From: Gemmatimonadaceae bacterium
Lineage (GTDB): Bacteria > Gemmatimonadota > Gemmatimonadetes > Gemmatimonadales > Gemmatimonadaceae
Direction: 5' to 3'
Length of the DNA: 64,000 bases
NCBI GenBank assembly: GCA_017881685.1
Contig: JADGQR010000292.1
Span: 1 to 64,000, forward strand
The number at the start of each line of letters is the position of its first letter. Within the stretch, counting starts at the first letter, position 1. Positions 53,337 to 64,000 of this stretch are shown here, piece by piece. The notes under the pieces were generated by a model. That model had not been told where the DNA came from. It did not search any database and was given only the letters and a program-made list of their open reading frames with translations. The position numbers were made by a program, and so were the translations under genes.

Positions 53337-53890
53337 TGCCCGGGCAGCGTCACGACGCCTGTTGACCCGCTCTTGGTATGCAGGATTCTCACGTTCTGCA
53401 TGTTCGGATCAGACCTGAATCCAATACCCTCGAGTCGGCGTCCAGGCTCCGTCAGAACGAATGCGCTGTCGCTGGAAATCTCGTTCATAGCCTGGTCGTA
53501 CTTGAGCTCGGGGGTCGCGAGACGCCGTCCTTCCTCGGTAGTGACAACGACGTCGCCCCGCGCGACCATGTTGTTGAGTCGACTTCTGTACGTGCCTCGT
53601 TTCGCAGTGAGATAGGCGTCTCTCGCGCCCGTCGTCGTGAAGAACGTCGCTTCGACTTTCCTCAGCTCGACGCGCGTATTGTCCTCGAAGAAATACGCAG
53701 TATCCGACAACAGCTCGGCCCGTGAGAGACCCTTGTCGGTGAGATTGAAATGCGCTCCGTACATGATCTGGTCGGCGGAATCGGCCATAGCAGATCCGCG
53801 CGCAATTGGTGGCGCGGTTCTCGTGTCACACGCTGATACGAGACCGGCGCAGGCGACTGCTACGAACACAAGCCATCCCCTGCCGCTCAT
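53333..53890 (-). CDS. lptC: LPS export periplasmic protein LptC
   Basis: Lipoprotein-like signal (VAVACAGLVSACDTR), then LptC-like beta-jellyroll repeats; operon position. Confidence 0.82.
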   Translation of the reverse strand: MSGRGWLVFVAVACAGLVSACDTRTAPPIARGSAMADSADQIMYGAHFNLTDKGLSRAELLSDTAYFFEDNTRVELRKVEATFFTTTGARDAYLTAKRGTYRSRLNNMVARGDVVVTTEEGRRLATPELKYDQAMNEISSDSAFVLTEPGRRLEGIGFRSDPNMQNVRILHTKSGSTGVVTLPGQ

Positions 53891-54855
53891 ACGACTCCCG
53901 CCCGCATCAGGTCATGCAGGTGGATCACGCCAACCAGCCTGTCACTCGCATCTATGACCGGCATCGAGATAATCCCGTGTTGTTCCATTCTGTAGACAAC
54001 CGCGCTTCCGAGCTCGTCATCATGCGCGATGCGCGGAGTTTGCGTCATCACCGTTCGGACGGGAATCGGCATGACGTTTTCCTCACGCTCCATCAATCGT
54101 GTGAGATCGCCGGAAGTGACGACACCGGCGACGGTTCCATCTTCATTTTTCACAACTGCAATTCCGCGTCTCTCGGCGAGCTGCACAACCGCTTCGCGCA
54201 TCGTAGCGTCTGGTGCAAGTACGGGAAGAAGGTTGCCAGTGACCATCACGTCCTTCACCTGGGTTAGCAACCGGCGCCCGAGCGATCCACCCGGATGCAG
54301 ACGGGCAAAATCTCCTGCCTGAAAACCTTTCTCTTCCAGAAGAGCGACTGCGAGAGCATCACCTATCGCGAGCGCGACAGTCGTGCTCGTGGTGGGAGCC
54401 AAGTCATGAACGCAGGCTTCTTCGCTAACCCACGCATCGAGCGCAACATCCGTGTGCCGAGCGAGAGTTGACTTCATGTCGCCGGTGATAGCGATGGTAC
54501 AGACACCAAGTCGCTTCAGATGATCCAGCAATGCAACGAGCTCGTCGGATTCGCCGCTTTTGGAGATGAGAATCGCGACATCCGACTTACCGACAATTCC
54601 CAGGTCTCCGTGAAGACTCTCGGCGGGATGGAGGAATGTGGCTGGTGTTCCGGTAGACGTCAGAGTGGCGGCGATCTTTCTTCCAATGTGGCCGGACTTT
54701 CCGACGCCCGACACGATTGCGCGACCGGTCGATTTCGAAAGGAGGTCGACCGCGCGGGCAAAATTCTCGTCGATGCGCTTCTCGCATTCCTGAAGCGCTT
54801 CGCGCTCCATTCTGACCACACTGCGCCCACGCTCGATGATCTCGTCGTGTTTCAT
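53887..54855 (-). CDS. kdsD: D-arabinose 5-phosphate isomerase (KpsF/GutQ) with CBS domains
   Basis: SIS domain GRAIVSGVGKSGHIGRKIAATLTSTGTPATFLHPAESLHGDLGIV; two CBS repeats. Confidence 0.94.
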   Translation of the reverse strand: MKHDEIIERGRSVVRMEREALQECEKRIDENFARAVDLLSKSTGRAIVSGVGKSGHIGRKIAATLTSTGTPATFLHPAESLHGDLGIVGKSDVAILISKSGESDELVALLDHLKRLGVCTIAITGDMKSTLARHTDVALDAWVSEEACVHDLAPTTSTTVALAIGDALAVALLEEKGFQAGDFARLHPGGSLGRRLLTQVKDVMVTGNLLPVLAPDATMREAVVQLAERRGIAVVKNEDGTVAGVVTSGDLTRLMEREENVMPIPVRTVMTQTPRIAHDDELGSAVVYRMEQHGIISMPVIDASDRLVGVIHLHDLMRAGVV

Positions 54856-55664
54856 CGGTGGACGTTCTCCCAGAGTGAGACCAGTCGAGTCAACAGACCG
54901 TCGAGTTCATGGAGAGGAAGCATGTTCGGACCGTCGCTTGGCGCGTTGTCCGGGTCCGGATGCGTTTCGAGGAAGATGCCATTGGCTCCGGCAGCGATAG
55001 CAGCCATCGCGAGCGATGGAATGAACTCTCTGGCACCGCCGCTCGATCCGCCTTCGCCGAGGCCGGGTCGCTGAACGCTGTGGGTCGCATCGAAGATGAC
55101 GGGCGCGCCGGTGGCATCGCGCATTCTCGTAAAGCTTCGCATGTCGACGACGAGATCGCCGTAACCGAAGAACGTCCCGCGCTCGGTGACGGCTACTTCA
55201 CACGCCGGGACTTTGGCGGCGGCGCGGACTTTTTCGACCGCGCCGCGCATTCCTTCGGGTTGCAGCCACTGCCCTTTCTTGACGTTGACGGGTTTTCCCG
55301 TCGCACCGGCTGCTTCGAGAAGGTCAGTTTGCCGGCACAGGAATGCGGGGATCTGAAGTGCATCGACAACAGTGGCGGCTTCGGCGCATTGCTCAGGTAG
55401 ATGCACGTCAGTGATGAGTGACATCCCGGTCGCATCCTTCAGGCGACGAAGCGAATCCAGCCCCTGCTGGACACCAGGTCCACGCGCGGCGCCACGATTC
55501 GAGCGATTCGCCTTGTCGAAGCTCGCCTTGTAGACAATGCCGCCTGGAACGCGATTGGACAAACGCTGAAGCTCCCGAGCGATCTCGAGATTCAGCGCAT
55601 CACCTTCGACTACGCAAGGACCGGCGATGATGAAAAGCCGGTCAACTGGAAATAGCGCGGTCAC
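54852..55664 (-). CDS. kdsA: 3-deoxy-8-phosphooctulonate synthase
   Basis: FIIAGPCVVEGDALNLEIARELQ, YKASFDKANRSN, PVNVKKGQWLQPEGM, VIFDATHSVQRPG. Confidence 0.95.
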   Translation of the reverse strand: MTALFPVDRLFIIAGPCVVEGDALNLEIARELQRLSNRVPGGIVYKASFDKANRSNRGAARGPGVQQGLDSLRRLKDATGMSLITDVHLPEQCAEAATVVDALQIPAFLCRQTDLLEAAGATGKPVNVKKGQWLQPEGMRGAVEKVRAAAKVPACEVAVTERGTFFGYGDLVVDMRSFTRMRDATGAPVIFDATHSVQRPGLGEGGSSGGAREFIPSLAMAAIAAGANGIFLETHPDPDNAPSDGPNMLPLHELDGLLTRLVSLWENVHR

Positions 55665-55665
55665 T

Positions 55666-57333
<1,668 letters not shown>

Positions 57334-58092
57334 TTACCGTCCCGCGATGAATTCATGCCACCGCGCATTCGCGCGGCTAAGGTCGTCTTCAGTGTCGATG
57401 CCGGCCGCCGGCGGCTCGTTCGCGATCGCTACTCCAATGGGGATTCCATCAGCGAGCGGACGCAGCTGCTCGAGACGCTCGGTGTTCTCCAGAGGATGCG
57501 GTGGAAGCGAAACCCAGCGCTCCAGAGCACTTCGCGAATATGAATAGACTCCGATGTGCTGGAGCATTTTGATTTCACTGGATCCGACGGCATCCGGATC
57601 CCTGACGAACGGAATGCCGGCTCTCGAGAAATAGAGCGCCCGCCCATCATTCCCGAGGACGACCTTCACGATGTTGGGATTGGACGCGATGTCCCATGAT
57701 GCCGGGGACGCAGACGTCCCGATCGGAAATCTTCCGGATGATACGATGTCGGCAGCACCTCGTACGGCACCTTCGCCAATGAATGGTTCGTCACCCTGGA
57801 CGTTGACGATGGTCGTGCAGTCGGCAAAGCGGGACATCGCGGCGACCTCTGCCACGCGCTCTGTTCCGGATGTGTGGCGGTCACTGGTCATCACGCATTC
57901 GGCCCCGGCGTCTTCGACGATGTTCGCCACGCTTTGATCGTCCGTCGCGACAACGCAGATGTCTGCGACTTTCATCGCTGCAACGCGCTCCCAGACTCTG
58001 ACGATGAGGGGAACGCCGGCAAGAAGACGGAGCGGTTTTTGGGGGAGTCTGACCGCGGCGAGGCGCGCCGGAATAACCACGAGCGTCCTCAT
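57334..58092 (-). CDS. kdsB: 3-deoxy-manno-octulosonate cytidylyltransferase
   Basis: VIPARLAAVRLPQKPLRLLAGVPLIVRVWERV, TIVNVQGDEPFI, QHIGVYSYSRSAL. Confidence 0.95.
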   Translation of the reverse strand: MRTLVVIPARLAAVRLPQKPLRLLAGVPLIVRVWERVAAMKVADICVVATDDQSVANIVEDAGAECVMTSDRHTSGTERVAEVAAMSRFADCTTIVNVQGDEPFIGEGAVRGAADIVSSGRFPIGTSASPASWDIASNPNIVKVVLGNDGRALYFSRAGIPFVRDPDAVGSSEIKMLQHIGVYSYSRSALERWVSLPPHPLENTERLEQLRPLADGIPIGVAIANEPPAAGIDTEDDLSRANARWHEFIAGR

Positions 58093-58200
58093 CCACCACC
58101 TGATTTCACGCGGCTGGATGCAAGAGTCACGCCATTTAATATACGTCCTTGCATCGACGAACGCGAGTCGGAATCGACCCGCATCACAGAATCATTTCAT

Positions 58201-59421
58201 TCACATCGACAACGAAAGTCCTACAGCGAATGCATTCCGGTGTGTGTAGGGCGTCTTGTGATAGTTCGGGTCAATGTGATACTCGAACTTGATCAGCTTC
58301 ACTCCGAGCCCGACGCCGATGTTCTGAATGAAACTCGGCAGCGAGCCAACTCCAGCCGAACCGGCAGCGTATCGCACGCTAACGATCGGCGCTCCTGCAA
58401 ACGGAATCAACGGCGCCGTGAGAGGAATGCTGTATTCCCCTTCTACGTATGCGAGCCGGTCCCCGCCGAGTGCGAGCAGGTCGACCGTTGCGAGCGTTCC
58501 AGCTCCGCCGAGGTAACCGTATCTCTGCGGAGGAGCGCCGTCGCCAGGGCTCACGATTGCGTGACCGCGGAATGCGAAACTCTGCGTCCCGAATGTCGGG
58601 AAATTGGCTTTGCCGTCCAGCGTCAGCTGATTGAAGTTCCCCGTCGTCTGGCTGGTGCTCATGTATTTCGGCGCATCGAAGGCGTGCTCAAACCCCGCGT
58701 CAACAAACATGACAAGGTCATTGAGATCGTAGCTGTAGCTGACACCGGCTGTCCCTGACGTTGTATGACCTTTGGCAATCGACGGGTTGGTCCGGCGCAT
58801 CTTGAGCCTGCTGGTTCGTCCGAAGAAGCTCCACGGTGCCGAGGTATGAGGCTCGGCGGAACCAGTAGACCAAGCGTTCTCGTGCAGGAAGCCCAATCTT
58901 GGGGTAAACATCGTTCCGTGCCCGTCTATCTCGTGACTCACCTGAGCGTTGACGCGATCGGCACGGAAGTAGTTTCGCGCGTCACTTCCAACGCCGAATG
59001 CTGCAAGCGAATTGACGAGCGTCGTGCGAATCCATTCATCGTTCGAGAAGGTCGCTCTTCCTCCGTCGATCGTCAGCGCGTCGTGCGGAGTAAACCGAAT
59101 CGTAGCTCGTCCATACGGGTCGAACTTCCCGAGATGTGATCGATACGTCACGGTGGGATCGAGCTCGAACGCACCATTAGAGAGAGTGACTTTCGGCCCC
59201 CACGGCAGCGCAAGACCGTCGACCCGGTCATACAGAGGAATCCGCAAGCCGACTCCCATTGGCAGCGAGATCGGGCCCTCATCGTACGTCATGTAGCCCG
59301 TATCGGCTGGTGGCATCGTCGGCGGCGGCGCAGCAGGCGTCTGGGCCGATGCAAGAGTCGTAAATGCAAAAGCGGCAATCGCGAGGGCTGCCGCAAACGT
59401 TGGGCGCACGGGTGCGTTCAT
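58201..59421 (-). CDS. Predicted outer-membrane beta-barrel protein (surface-antigen-like)
   Basis: Signal peptide (MNAPVRPTFAAALAIAAFAFTTLASAQ), alternating beta pattern, C-terminal RNAFAVGLSLSM; ATG overlaps the upstream pabA stop. Confidence 0.65.
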   Translation of the reverse strand: MNAPVRPTFAAALAIAAFAFTTLASAQTPAAPPPTMPPADTGYMTYDEGPISLPMGVGLRIPLYDRVDGLALPWGPKVTLSNGAFELDPTVTYRSHLGKFDPYGRATIRFTPHDALTIDGGRATFSNDEWIRTTLVNSLAAFGVGSDARNYFRADRVNAQVSHEIDGHGTMFTPRLGFLHENAWSTGSAEPHTSAPWSFFGRTSRLKMRRTNPSIAKGHTTSGTAGVSYSYDLNDLVMFVDAGFEHAFDAPKYMSTSQTTGNFNQLTLDGKANFPTFGTQSFAFRGHAIVSPGDGAPPQRYGYLGGAGTLATVDLLALGGDRLAYVEGEYSIPLTAPLIPFAGAPIVSVRYAAGSAGVGSLPSFIQNIGVGLGVKLIKFEYHIDPNYHKTPYTHRNAFAVGLSLSM

Positions 59422-59993
59422 GCCGCGAGCCGCAGAAAATTTGCGAGAATGTTCTTTCCGCTCTGTGTCATTATCGACTCTGGATGAAATTGCACGCCCC
59501 ACACCGGATTTGACCGATGCCGTATCGCGTGAATCTCGTTGCTGTCTTCCTGGCCCCATGCCAGCACCTCGATCTCTGCCGGCAACTCGGCCGGGTCAAC
59601 CGTCAGCGAATGGTAACGCATTACTTCCAGCGGCGACGGGATTCCCTCGAACAGATCACCACCCTTGTGAAGAATTCTCGAAGTCTTGCCGTGCATGAGC
59701 TTCGACGCGCGTACTACCCGGCCACCATAGGCTTCAGCGATCGCCTGGTGCCCAAGGCAAACCCCGAGTATTGGAATTTCTGCGCCACACTCGCGGATCA
59801 GGTCGATACTGATTCCCGCATCGCCAGGAACACCGGGTCCTGGTGAGATCACTATGGCCGTTGGAGTCAGCGATCCGATCTCCTTCACACTGATCTCGTC
59901 GTTACGCCGCACGCAGATATCGGCGCCGAGCTCCCCGAGATACTGCACGAGATTGTACGTGAACGAATCGTAGTTGTCGATGACGAGTATCAT
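59418..59993 (-). CDS. pabA: Aminodeoxychorismate/anthranilate synthase component II
   Basis: MILVIDNYDSFTYNLVQYLGELGA, ISPGPGVPGDAGIS, ILGVCLGHQAIAEAYGG, GVQFHPESI. Confidence 0.93.
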   Translation of the reverse strand: MILVIDNYDSFTYNLVQYLGELGADICVRRNDEISVKEIGSLTPTAIVISPGPGVPGDAGISIDLIRECGAEIPILGVCLGHQAIAEAYGGRVVRASKLMHGKTSRILHKGGDLFEGIPSPLEVMRYHSLTVDPAELPAEIEVLAWGQEDSNEIHAIRHRSNPVWGVQFHPESIMTQSGKNILANFLRLAA

Positions 59994-60907
59994 GGGCGCG
60001 GATGGAACTGGCGGTGGACCGACCGAAGATACTCCCTGTCCACGTGCGTGTATATCTGAGTCGTTGAGATATCAGCGTGTCCAAGCATTTCCTGGACTGC
60101 CCGCAGATCTGCGCCGCCTTCCAGAAGGTGCGTCGCAAAGGAGTGCCGGAGAGTGTGCGGCGACACAGGCTTCGTGATACCGGCGATCTCCACATACTTG
60201 CGCAGAATCTTCCACGCACCCATGCGCGACAGCGGTTCACCGCGTGCGTTAAGGAAAAGCACTCCCTTACCCTGCCCCTTCTCCAGCCTGGGTCTGAGCT
60301 CCCTCAGATAGATCGCCGTGGCAGCGATCGCGCTTCGCCCGATCGGCACAAGTCGCTCTTTCGATCCCTTGCCGAAGACACGGACGAGATGTTCGTCCAT
60401 GAGAACGTCCTTCGTGGAAAGCGATATCCACTCCGACACGCGGAGCCCGGCTCCATAAGCGAGCTCGAGCATCGCGCGGTCGCGGAACGCCAGCGGCTCA
60501 TCGAGTGAGGGCGCGGAAATCAATCGCGTCACCTCGTCTACCGTGAGCACCTCAGGAAGCGTGCGCCATCTCTTCGGAGCTTCGAGTCGCTCGCTTGGAT
60601 CGCGAACGAGCTCACCTTCGCCGAGCATGAACTTGAAGTAGGATCGAACGGCTGAGACGTTCCGCCGTATCGATGAAGGCGACAGCCCGAGATCCTTGAG
60701 ATGGTAAACGTACTCGCGCAGAATCTTCGCCGTTGCTTCTGCTGGAGTCGCAGCACCCTTGATGTGACAGAACGTCGCAAATCGGGCGAGGTCGCGCAGG
60801 TACGCTTCGTTCGTGCGAGGAGAGGCTCCTTTCTCGACCGAGAGGTGATCACTGAACCGCTCGAGGCGGAAAGCGCGGGCAACCTCGTCGGTGACGGACT
60901 CAGCCAC
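59990..60907 (-). CDS. xerD: Site-specific tyrosine recombinase XerC/XerD
   Basis: Catalytic GAGLRVSEWISL, SPHTLRHSFATHLLEGGADLRAVQEMLGHADISTTQIYTHV; ~305 aa with no extra domains. Confidence 0.92.
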   Translation of the reverse strand: MAESVTDEVARAFRLERFSDHLSVEKGASPRTNEAYLRDLARFATFCHIKGAATPAEATAKILREYVYHLKDLGLSPSSIRRNVSAVRSYFKFMLGEGELVRDPSERLEAPKRWRTLPEVLTVDEVTRLISAPSLDEPLAFRDRAMLELAYGAGLRVSEWISLSTKDVLMDEHLVRVFGKGSKERLVPIGRSAIAATAIYLRELRPRLEKGQGKGVLFLNARGEPLSRMGAWKILRKYVEIAGITKPVSPHTLRHSFATHLLEGGADLRAVQEMLGHADISTTQIYTHVDREYLRSVHRQFHPRP

Positions 60908-61532
60908 CGTGACCTGTCCTTCGCTTCTTCGCCATATGGCGTCCTAACATGATGACCGCGACAATCGCCACAAGAGAGACGCCTGCAAGGCCCGCGATCT
61001 TGCTCGAGTGGACGATTTTCGCGTACAGAAGATCCCAGTCTTCGCCGGCTCGAAACGCGATCCACGTGATGAACGCGAACCAGATTCCGGAAGCGAGCGC
61101 GATCGCGGCGCCGACTGCCAGCGGCGGCAGTTTCAGAGCACCAGCGAACGGCGGAACGAGCGCGCGCACACCGGGCAGAAAGCGACTCACAAAAAGAGCG
61201 GGCATTCCGTACTTCGCGTACAGGTTGCGAAGCCGGATCTCTGCGTCAGCACCTCCCCACTTCTCGAGCCGCGATATGAAAGGTCCCGATCCGTAACGTC
61301 GTCCTACGTGATACATGAATGCAGCGCCTGCGAGGTTGCCTCCCCACGACACGAGGAACGTCGAGTATGGCGACGCTTTTCCTCGAGCCGCCAGAAAGCT
61401 TCCGAACGCGACGACTGCGTCCGCAGGAAACGGGGGAAACACGTTCTCGATGGCCGAGATGACAGCGATCGACGTGTACAGCGCCGCAATTGGAAGTTCG
61501 CCGAGCCAGGCGAGAATGGACTCGACGCTCAC
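60900..61532 (-). CDS. DedA family membrane protein
   Basis: ENVFPPFPADAVVAFGSFLAARGKASPYSTFLVSWGGNLAGAAFMYHVGRRYG, FVSRFLPGVRALVPPFAG. Confidence 0.9.
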   Translation of the reverse strand: MSVESILAWLGELPIAALYTSIAVISAIENVFPPFPADAVVAFGSFLAARGKASPYSTFLVSWGGNLAGAAFMYHVGRRYGSGPFISRLEKWGGADAEIRLRNLYAKYGMPALFVSRFLPGVRALVPPFAGALKLPPLAVGAAIALASGIWFAFITWIAFRAGEDWDLLYAKIVHSSKIAGLAGVSLVAIVAVIMLGRHMAKKRRTGHGG

Positions 61533-62071
61533 GCGTGTACTGCTACAGTCGCTACGGTTGCGACAGCGATGCAGGCGATTCCCTCGCCCCGTCCGATCCA
61601 GCCCATGCCTTCGTTCGTTTTCCCCTTTATCGACACTCGCTCGATCTCGATTGACAATGCTTTCGCGAGCGCAGCGCGCATGTCGGCGCGGTGAGGGCCA
61701 ATTCGTGGACGTTCGGCAACGACAGTCACATCAACATTTACGACAGTCGTGCCGTTTTGATTCAGTCGAGACACTGCCCGGCTCAGCATGTCTATCGAAT
61801 TGCGCCCGCTGTTGGCGGGATCGGTATCGGGAAACATCTCACCGATGTCTCCGGCAGCGCACGCGCCGAGTATTGCATCGGTGACGGCGTGAGCGATTGC
61901 GTCAGCATCGGAGTGTCCCTGCAGATGCACGTCGGACTGAATGGAAATGCCGCCGAGAATCAGTGGTCCGCCCGGCGCAAACCGGTGCGAATCGTAGCCG
62001 ATTCCTGTTCGGTACAGCGGTGTCGAACTCGGTGAACGTGACGCGCCGGAGTCTTTCATCTCCGGCATCAA
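61529..62071 (-). CDS. ispF: 2-C-methyl-D-erythritol 2,4-cyclodiphosphate synthase
   Basis: GIGYDSHRFAPGGPLILGGISI, GHSDADAIAHAVTDAILGA, GDIGEMFPDTDP. Confidence 0.95.
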   Translation of the reverse strand: MMPEMKDSGASRSPSSTPLYRTGIGYDSHRFAPGGPLILGGISIQSDVHLQGHSDADAIAHAVTDAILGACAAGDIGEMFPDTDPANSGRNSIDMLSRAVSRLNQNGTTVVNVDVTVVAERPRIGPHRADMRAALAKALSIEIERVSIKGKTNEGMGWIGRGEGIACIAVATVATVAVHA

Positions 62072-63316
62072 CTAGTCCGTGTACCGCTTGATGGCGAGCG
62101 TCGTGTTGTGGCCGCCGAAGCCGAAACTGTTGCTGATGGTCGCATTGACCTCGCGCTCGACAGGCTTGTTGGGCGTATAGTCGAGGTCACACTCGGGGTC
62201 TGGCGTGTGATAATTGATCGTCGGCGGAATGATGTTGTTGTTGATCGCCAGCGTTGAGATGACCGCCTCGACCGCGCCTGCAGCGCCGAGCATGTGTCCC
62301 GTTGCCGACTTCGTCGAGCTGACACTGACAGTCTTTGCGTGCTCACCGAACACTGCCTTGATTGCCGCAGTCTCGTTGAGGTCGTTTGCCGGCGTCGAAG
62401 TTCCGTGAGCGTTGATGTACTGAATGTCCGCAGGCGTCATCCCCGCGTCCTTCAGCGCGCGCTTCATTGCTCTCTGCGCGCCCTCTCCGTTTGGAGCTGG
62501 CGCGGTGAGGTGATACGCGTCACCCGTCGCTCCATAACCCACGATCTCGGAGTAGATCTTCGCGCCGCGCTTAAGAGCGTGCTCGAGCTCCTCGAGGATC
62601 AGGATCGCTCCTCCCTCGCCCATCACGAAGCCATCTCGCGTCGCATCGAACGGACGTGATGCCGTTTCCGGACTGTCGTTGCGCTCCGAAAGCGCCTTCA
62701 TGTTCGAGAATCCGCCGATGGCCATCGGTGTGACCGTTGCTTCGGTGCCACCGGTGATCATCACATCGGCGTCGCCATACTGAATCGTCCGGTACGCGTC
62801 ACCAATCGCATGAGCACTGGTGGCGCAAGCCGATACAGTCGCGTAGTTGGGCCCCTTCGCATTGAACTGCATCGAGACAATTCCGGCCGCGATATCCGAG
62901 ATGAACATCGGAATGAAGAACGGAGAGATCTTGCTCGGGCCGCGCTGACGATAGACGTCATGCTGCTCCTCGAAGATCTTCAGTCCGCCGATGCCGCTCC
63001 CGATTATCACGCCGGTCTCGAGGGGATCGTAGCCGGTTCCGTCCGCGAACCCTGCGTCGGCCATCGCCTGCTTTGCAGCCGCGACGGCGTAATGGGTGAA
63101 CTGGTCGGCGCGCTTCGCTTCCTTTCGATCCATGTATTGAAGCGGATCGAAATTCTTCACCTCGCACGCAAACCGCACCTCGAAGGTGCTCGCGTCAAAA
63201 TGCGTGATCGGCGCAGCGCCGGAACAACCGGCGAGCAGCGATTGCCACATCGTCGCCACGTCGTTTCCGACGGGCGTAACCGCACCCATCCCCGTGACGA
63301 CGACCCTTCGTTTCAT
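62072..63316 (-). CDS. fabF: 3-oxoacyl-ACP synthase II
   Basis: RVVVTGMGAVTPVGNDVATMWQSLLAG, active-site YATVSACATSAHAIGDA, YINAHGTSTPANDLNET. Confidence 0.97.
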   Translation of the reverse strand: MKRRVVVTGMGAVTPVGNDVATMWQSLLAGCSGAAPITHFDASTFEVRFACEVKNFDPLQYMDRKEAKRADQFTHYAVAAAKQAMADAGFADGTGYDPLETGVIIGSGIGGLKIFEEQHDVYRQRGPSKISPFFIPMFISDIAAGIVSMQFNAKGPNYATVSACATSAHAIGDAYRTIQYGDADVMITGGTEATVTPMAIGGFSNMKALSERNDSPETASRPFDATRDGFVMGEGGAILILEELEHALKRGAKIYSEIVGYGATGDAYHLTAPAPNGEGAQRAMKRALKDAGMTPADIQYINAHGTSTPANDLNETAAIKAVFGEHAKTVSVSSTKSATGHMLGAAGAVEAVISTLAINNNIIPPTINYHTPDPECDLDYTPNKPVEREVNATISNSFGFGGHNTTLAIKRYTD

Positions 63317-63555
63317 TACGCGGGAATCTTGCTGTTCAGGTAACCGAGTGCATCGCCAACTGTGCGAAGCTTCTCGGCGTCTTCATCGGGGATGTCGATG
63401 TTGAATTCCTTCTCGAACTCCATGACCAGCTCGACGATGTCAAGGCTGTCGGCGCCAAGGTCCTCGATGAAGCTCGCTTCGTTCGTGAGCTTCTCTCGTT
63501 CGACTCCGAGCTCCTTCTCGATGATGTCCTTAACTTTCTCCGAATTATCGGCCAT
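63316..63555 (-). CDS. acpP: Acyl carrier protein
   Basis: 79 aa; [40 protein letters not shown] with DSL serine. Confidence 0.97.
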   Translation of the reverse strand: MADNSEKVKDIIEKELGVEREKLTNEASFIEDLGADSLDIVELVMEFEKEFNIDIPDEDAEKLRTVGDALGYLNSKIPA

Positions 63556-63647
63556 GATGCGGTCCCCTGGTGTAATGTGGTGAAGCTATGAAATATAGCT
63601 AACTGACGTGATGCCAGAAAGTTACGTGCCCTGTACTGAAAGTCGCT

Positions 63648-64000
63648 TTACATCACCATTCCGCCGTCTACCACAAGCACCTGGCCCGTGATGTAGGACG
63701 CGTAGTCGGATGCGAGAAAGACGACCGCGGCGGCGATATCCTCCGTCCGGCCAAGCCTCTCCAGCGGGATCATCCCGGTAAGCGCCGACCTGGCCTCGGC
63801 CGTCATTGCGTCGGTCATCTCGGTTTCGATGAATCCCGGCGCGATCGCGTTGACGAGAATGTTGCGCGAGCCGAGCTCCTTTGCGACTGACTTTGTAAGC
63901 GCTATCAGTCCTGCCTTGCTCGCAGCGTAGTTGGCCTGACCCTTGTTCCCGTTCAATGCAACAACGCTCGCCATGTTGATGATGCGTCCCGACCGCTTCT
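63648..64000 (-). CDS. fabG: 3-oxoacyl-ACP reductase, 5' part cut by window end
   Basis: [61 protein letters not shown]...; frame stays open to 64000. Confidence 0.94.
   Translation of the reverse strand, partial: KRSGRIINMASVVALNGNKGQANYAASKAGLIALTKSVAKELGSRNILVNAIAPGFIETEMTDAMTAEARSALTGMIPLERLGRTEDIAAAVVFLASDYASYITGQVLVVDGGMVM

Noticed and set aside
59990-60907. Tyrosine recombinase as a mobile-element or integron integrase
   Set aside because: Length and motifs fit housekeeping XerC/D, it overlaps DedA and pabA in a core-gene operon, and there is no integron or phage context.

Overview
This window looks like a chromosomal core region of a diderm, moderately GC-rich bacterium. Gene content suggests Gemmatimonadota, but that is an inference. 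It holds about 55 protein genes, the end of an rRNA operon (23S 3' end plus 5S), and one tRNA-Arg(CCT). Every supported gene from position 1 to ~41.65 kb lies on the + strand, and every supported gene from ~42.09 kb to the end lies on the - strand. At the convergence point, between two facing intrinsic terminators, there is a 28-bp sequence (41738-41765, ACGGCGTATAATATATGTTATGTAAACT) that closely matches bacterial dif sites. The window therefore most likely spans the replication terminus, with a XerC/D-type recombinase gene ~18 kb away. The genes are mostly housekeeping and envelope biogenesis, in tightly overlapping ATGA-type operons: era, prfB (with the classic programmed +1 frameshift), lysS, lolCE/lolD, mcsA-mcsB-clpC, bamA-skp-lpxD-lpxC/fabZ-lpxA-Gfo/Idh-lpxB-lpxK, bshC, murJ, uvrC, der, plsY, gpsA, surE, pcm, dapF, a glycosyltransferase/flippase/YfhO cassette, rpoN, lptB-lptA-lptC-kdsD-kdsA-pyrG-kdsB, pabA, xer, ispF, fabF, acpP and fabG (cut by the window end). 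I found no CRISPR array, prophage, transposase or obvious defence system, and no clearly new multi-gene system. The items most worth following up are the dif/terminus, an rRNA operon only ~41 kb from it, an in-frame TGA in an SGNH-hydrolase gene, a ~180-bp imperfect palindrome just after the rRNA terminator, an LptB with an unexplained ~155-aa N-terminal extension, a Firmicutes-like McsA-McsB-ClpC operon in a diderm, and a lone Gfo/Idh oxidoreductase between lpxA and lpxB.
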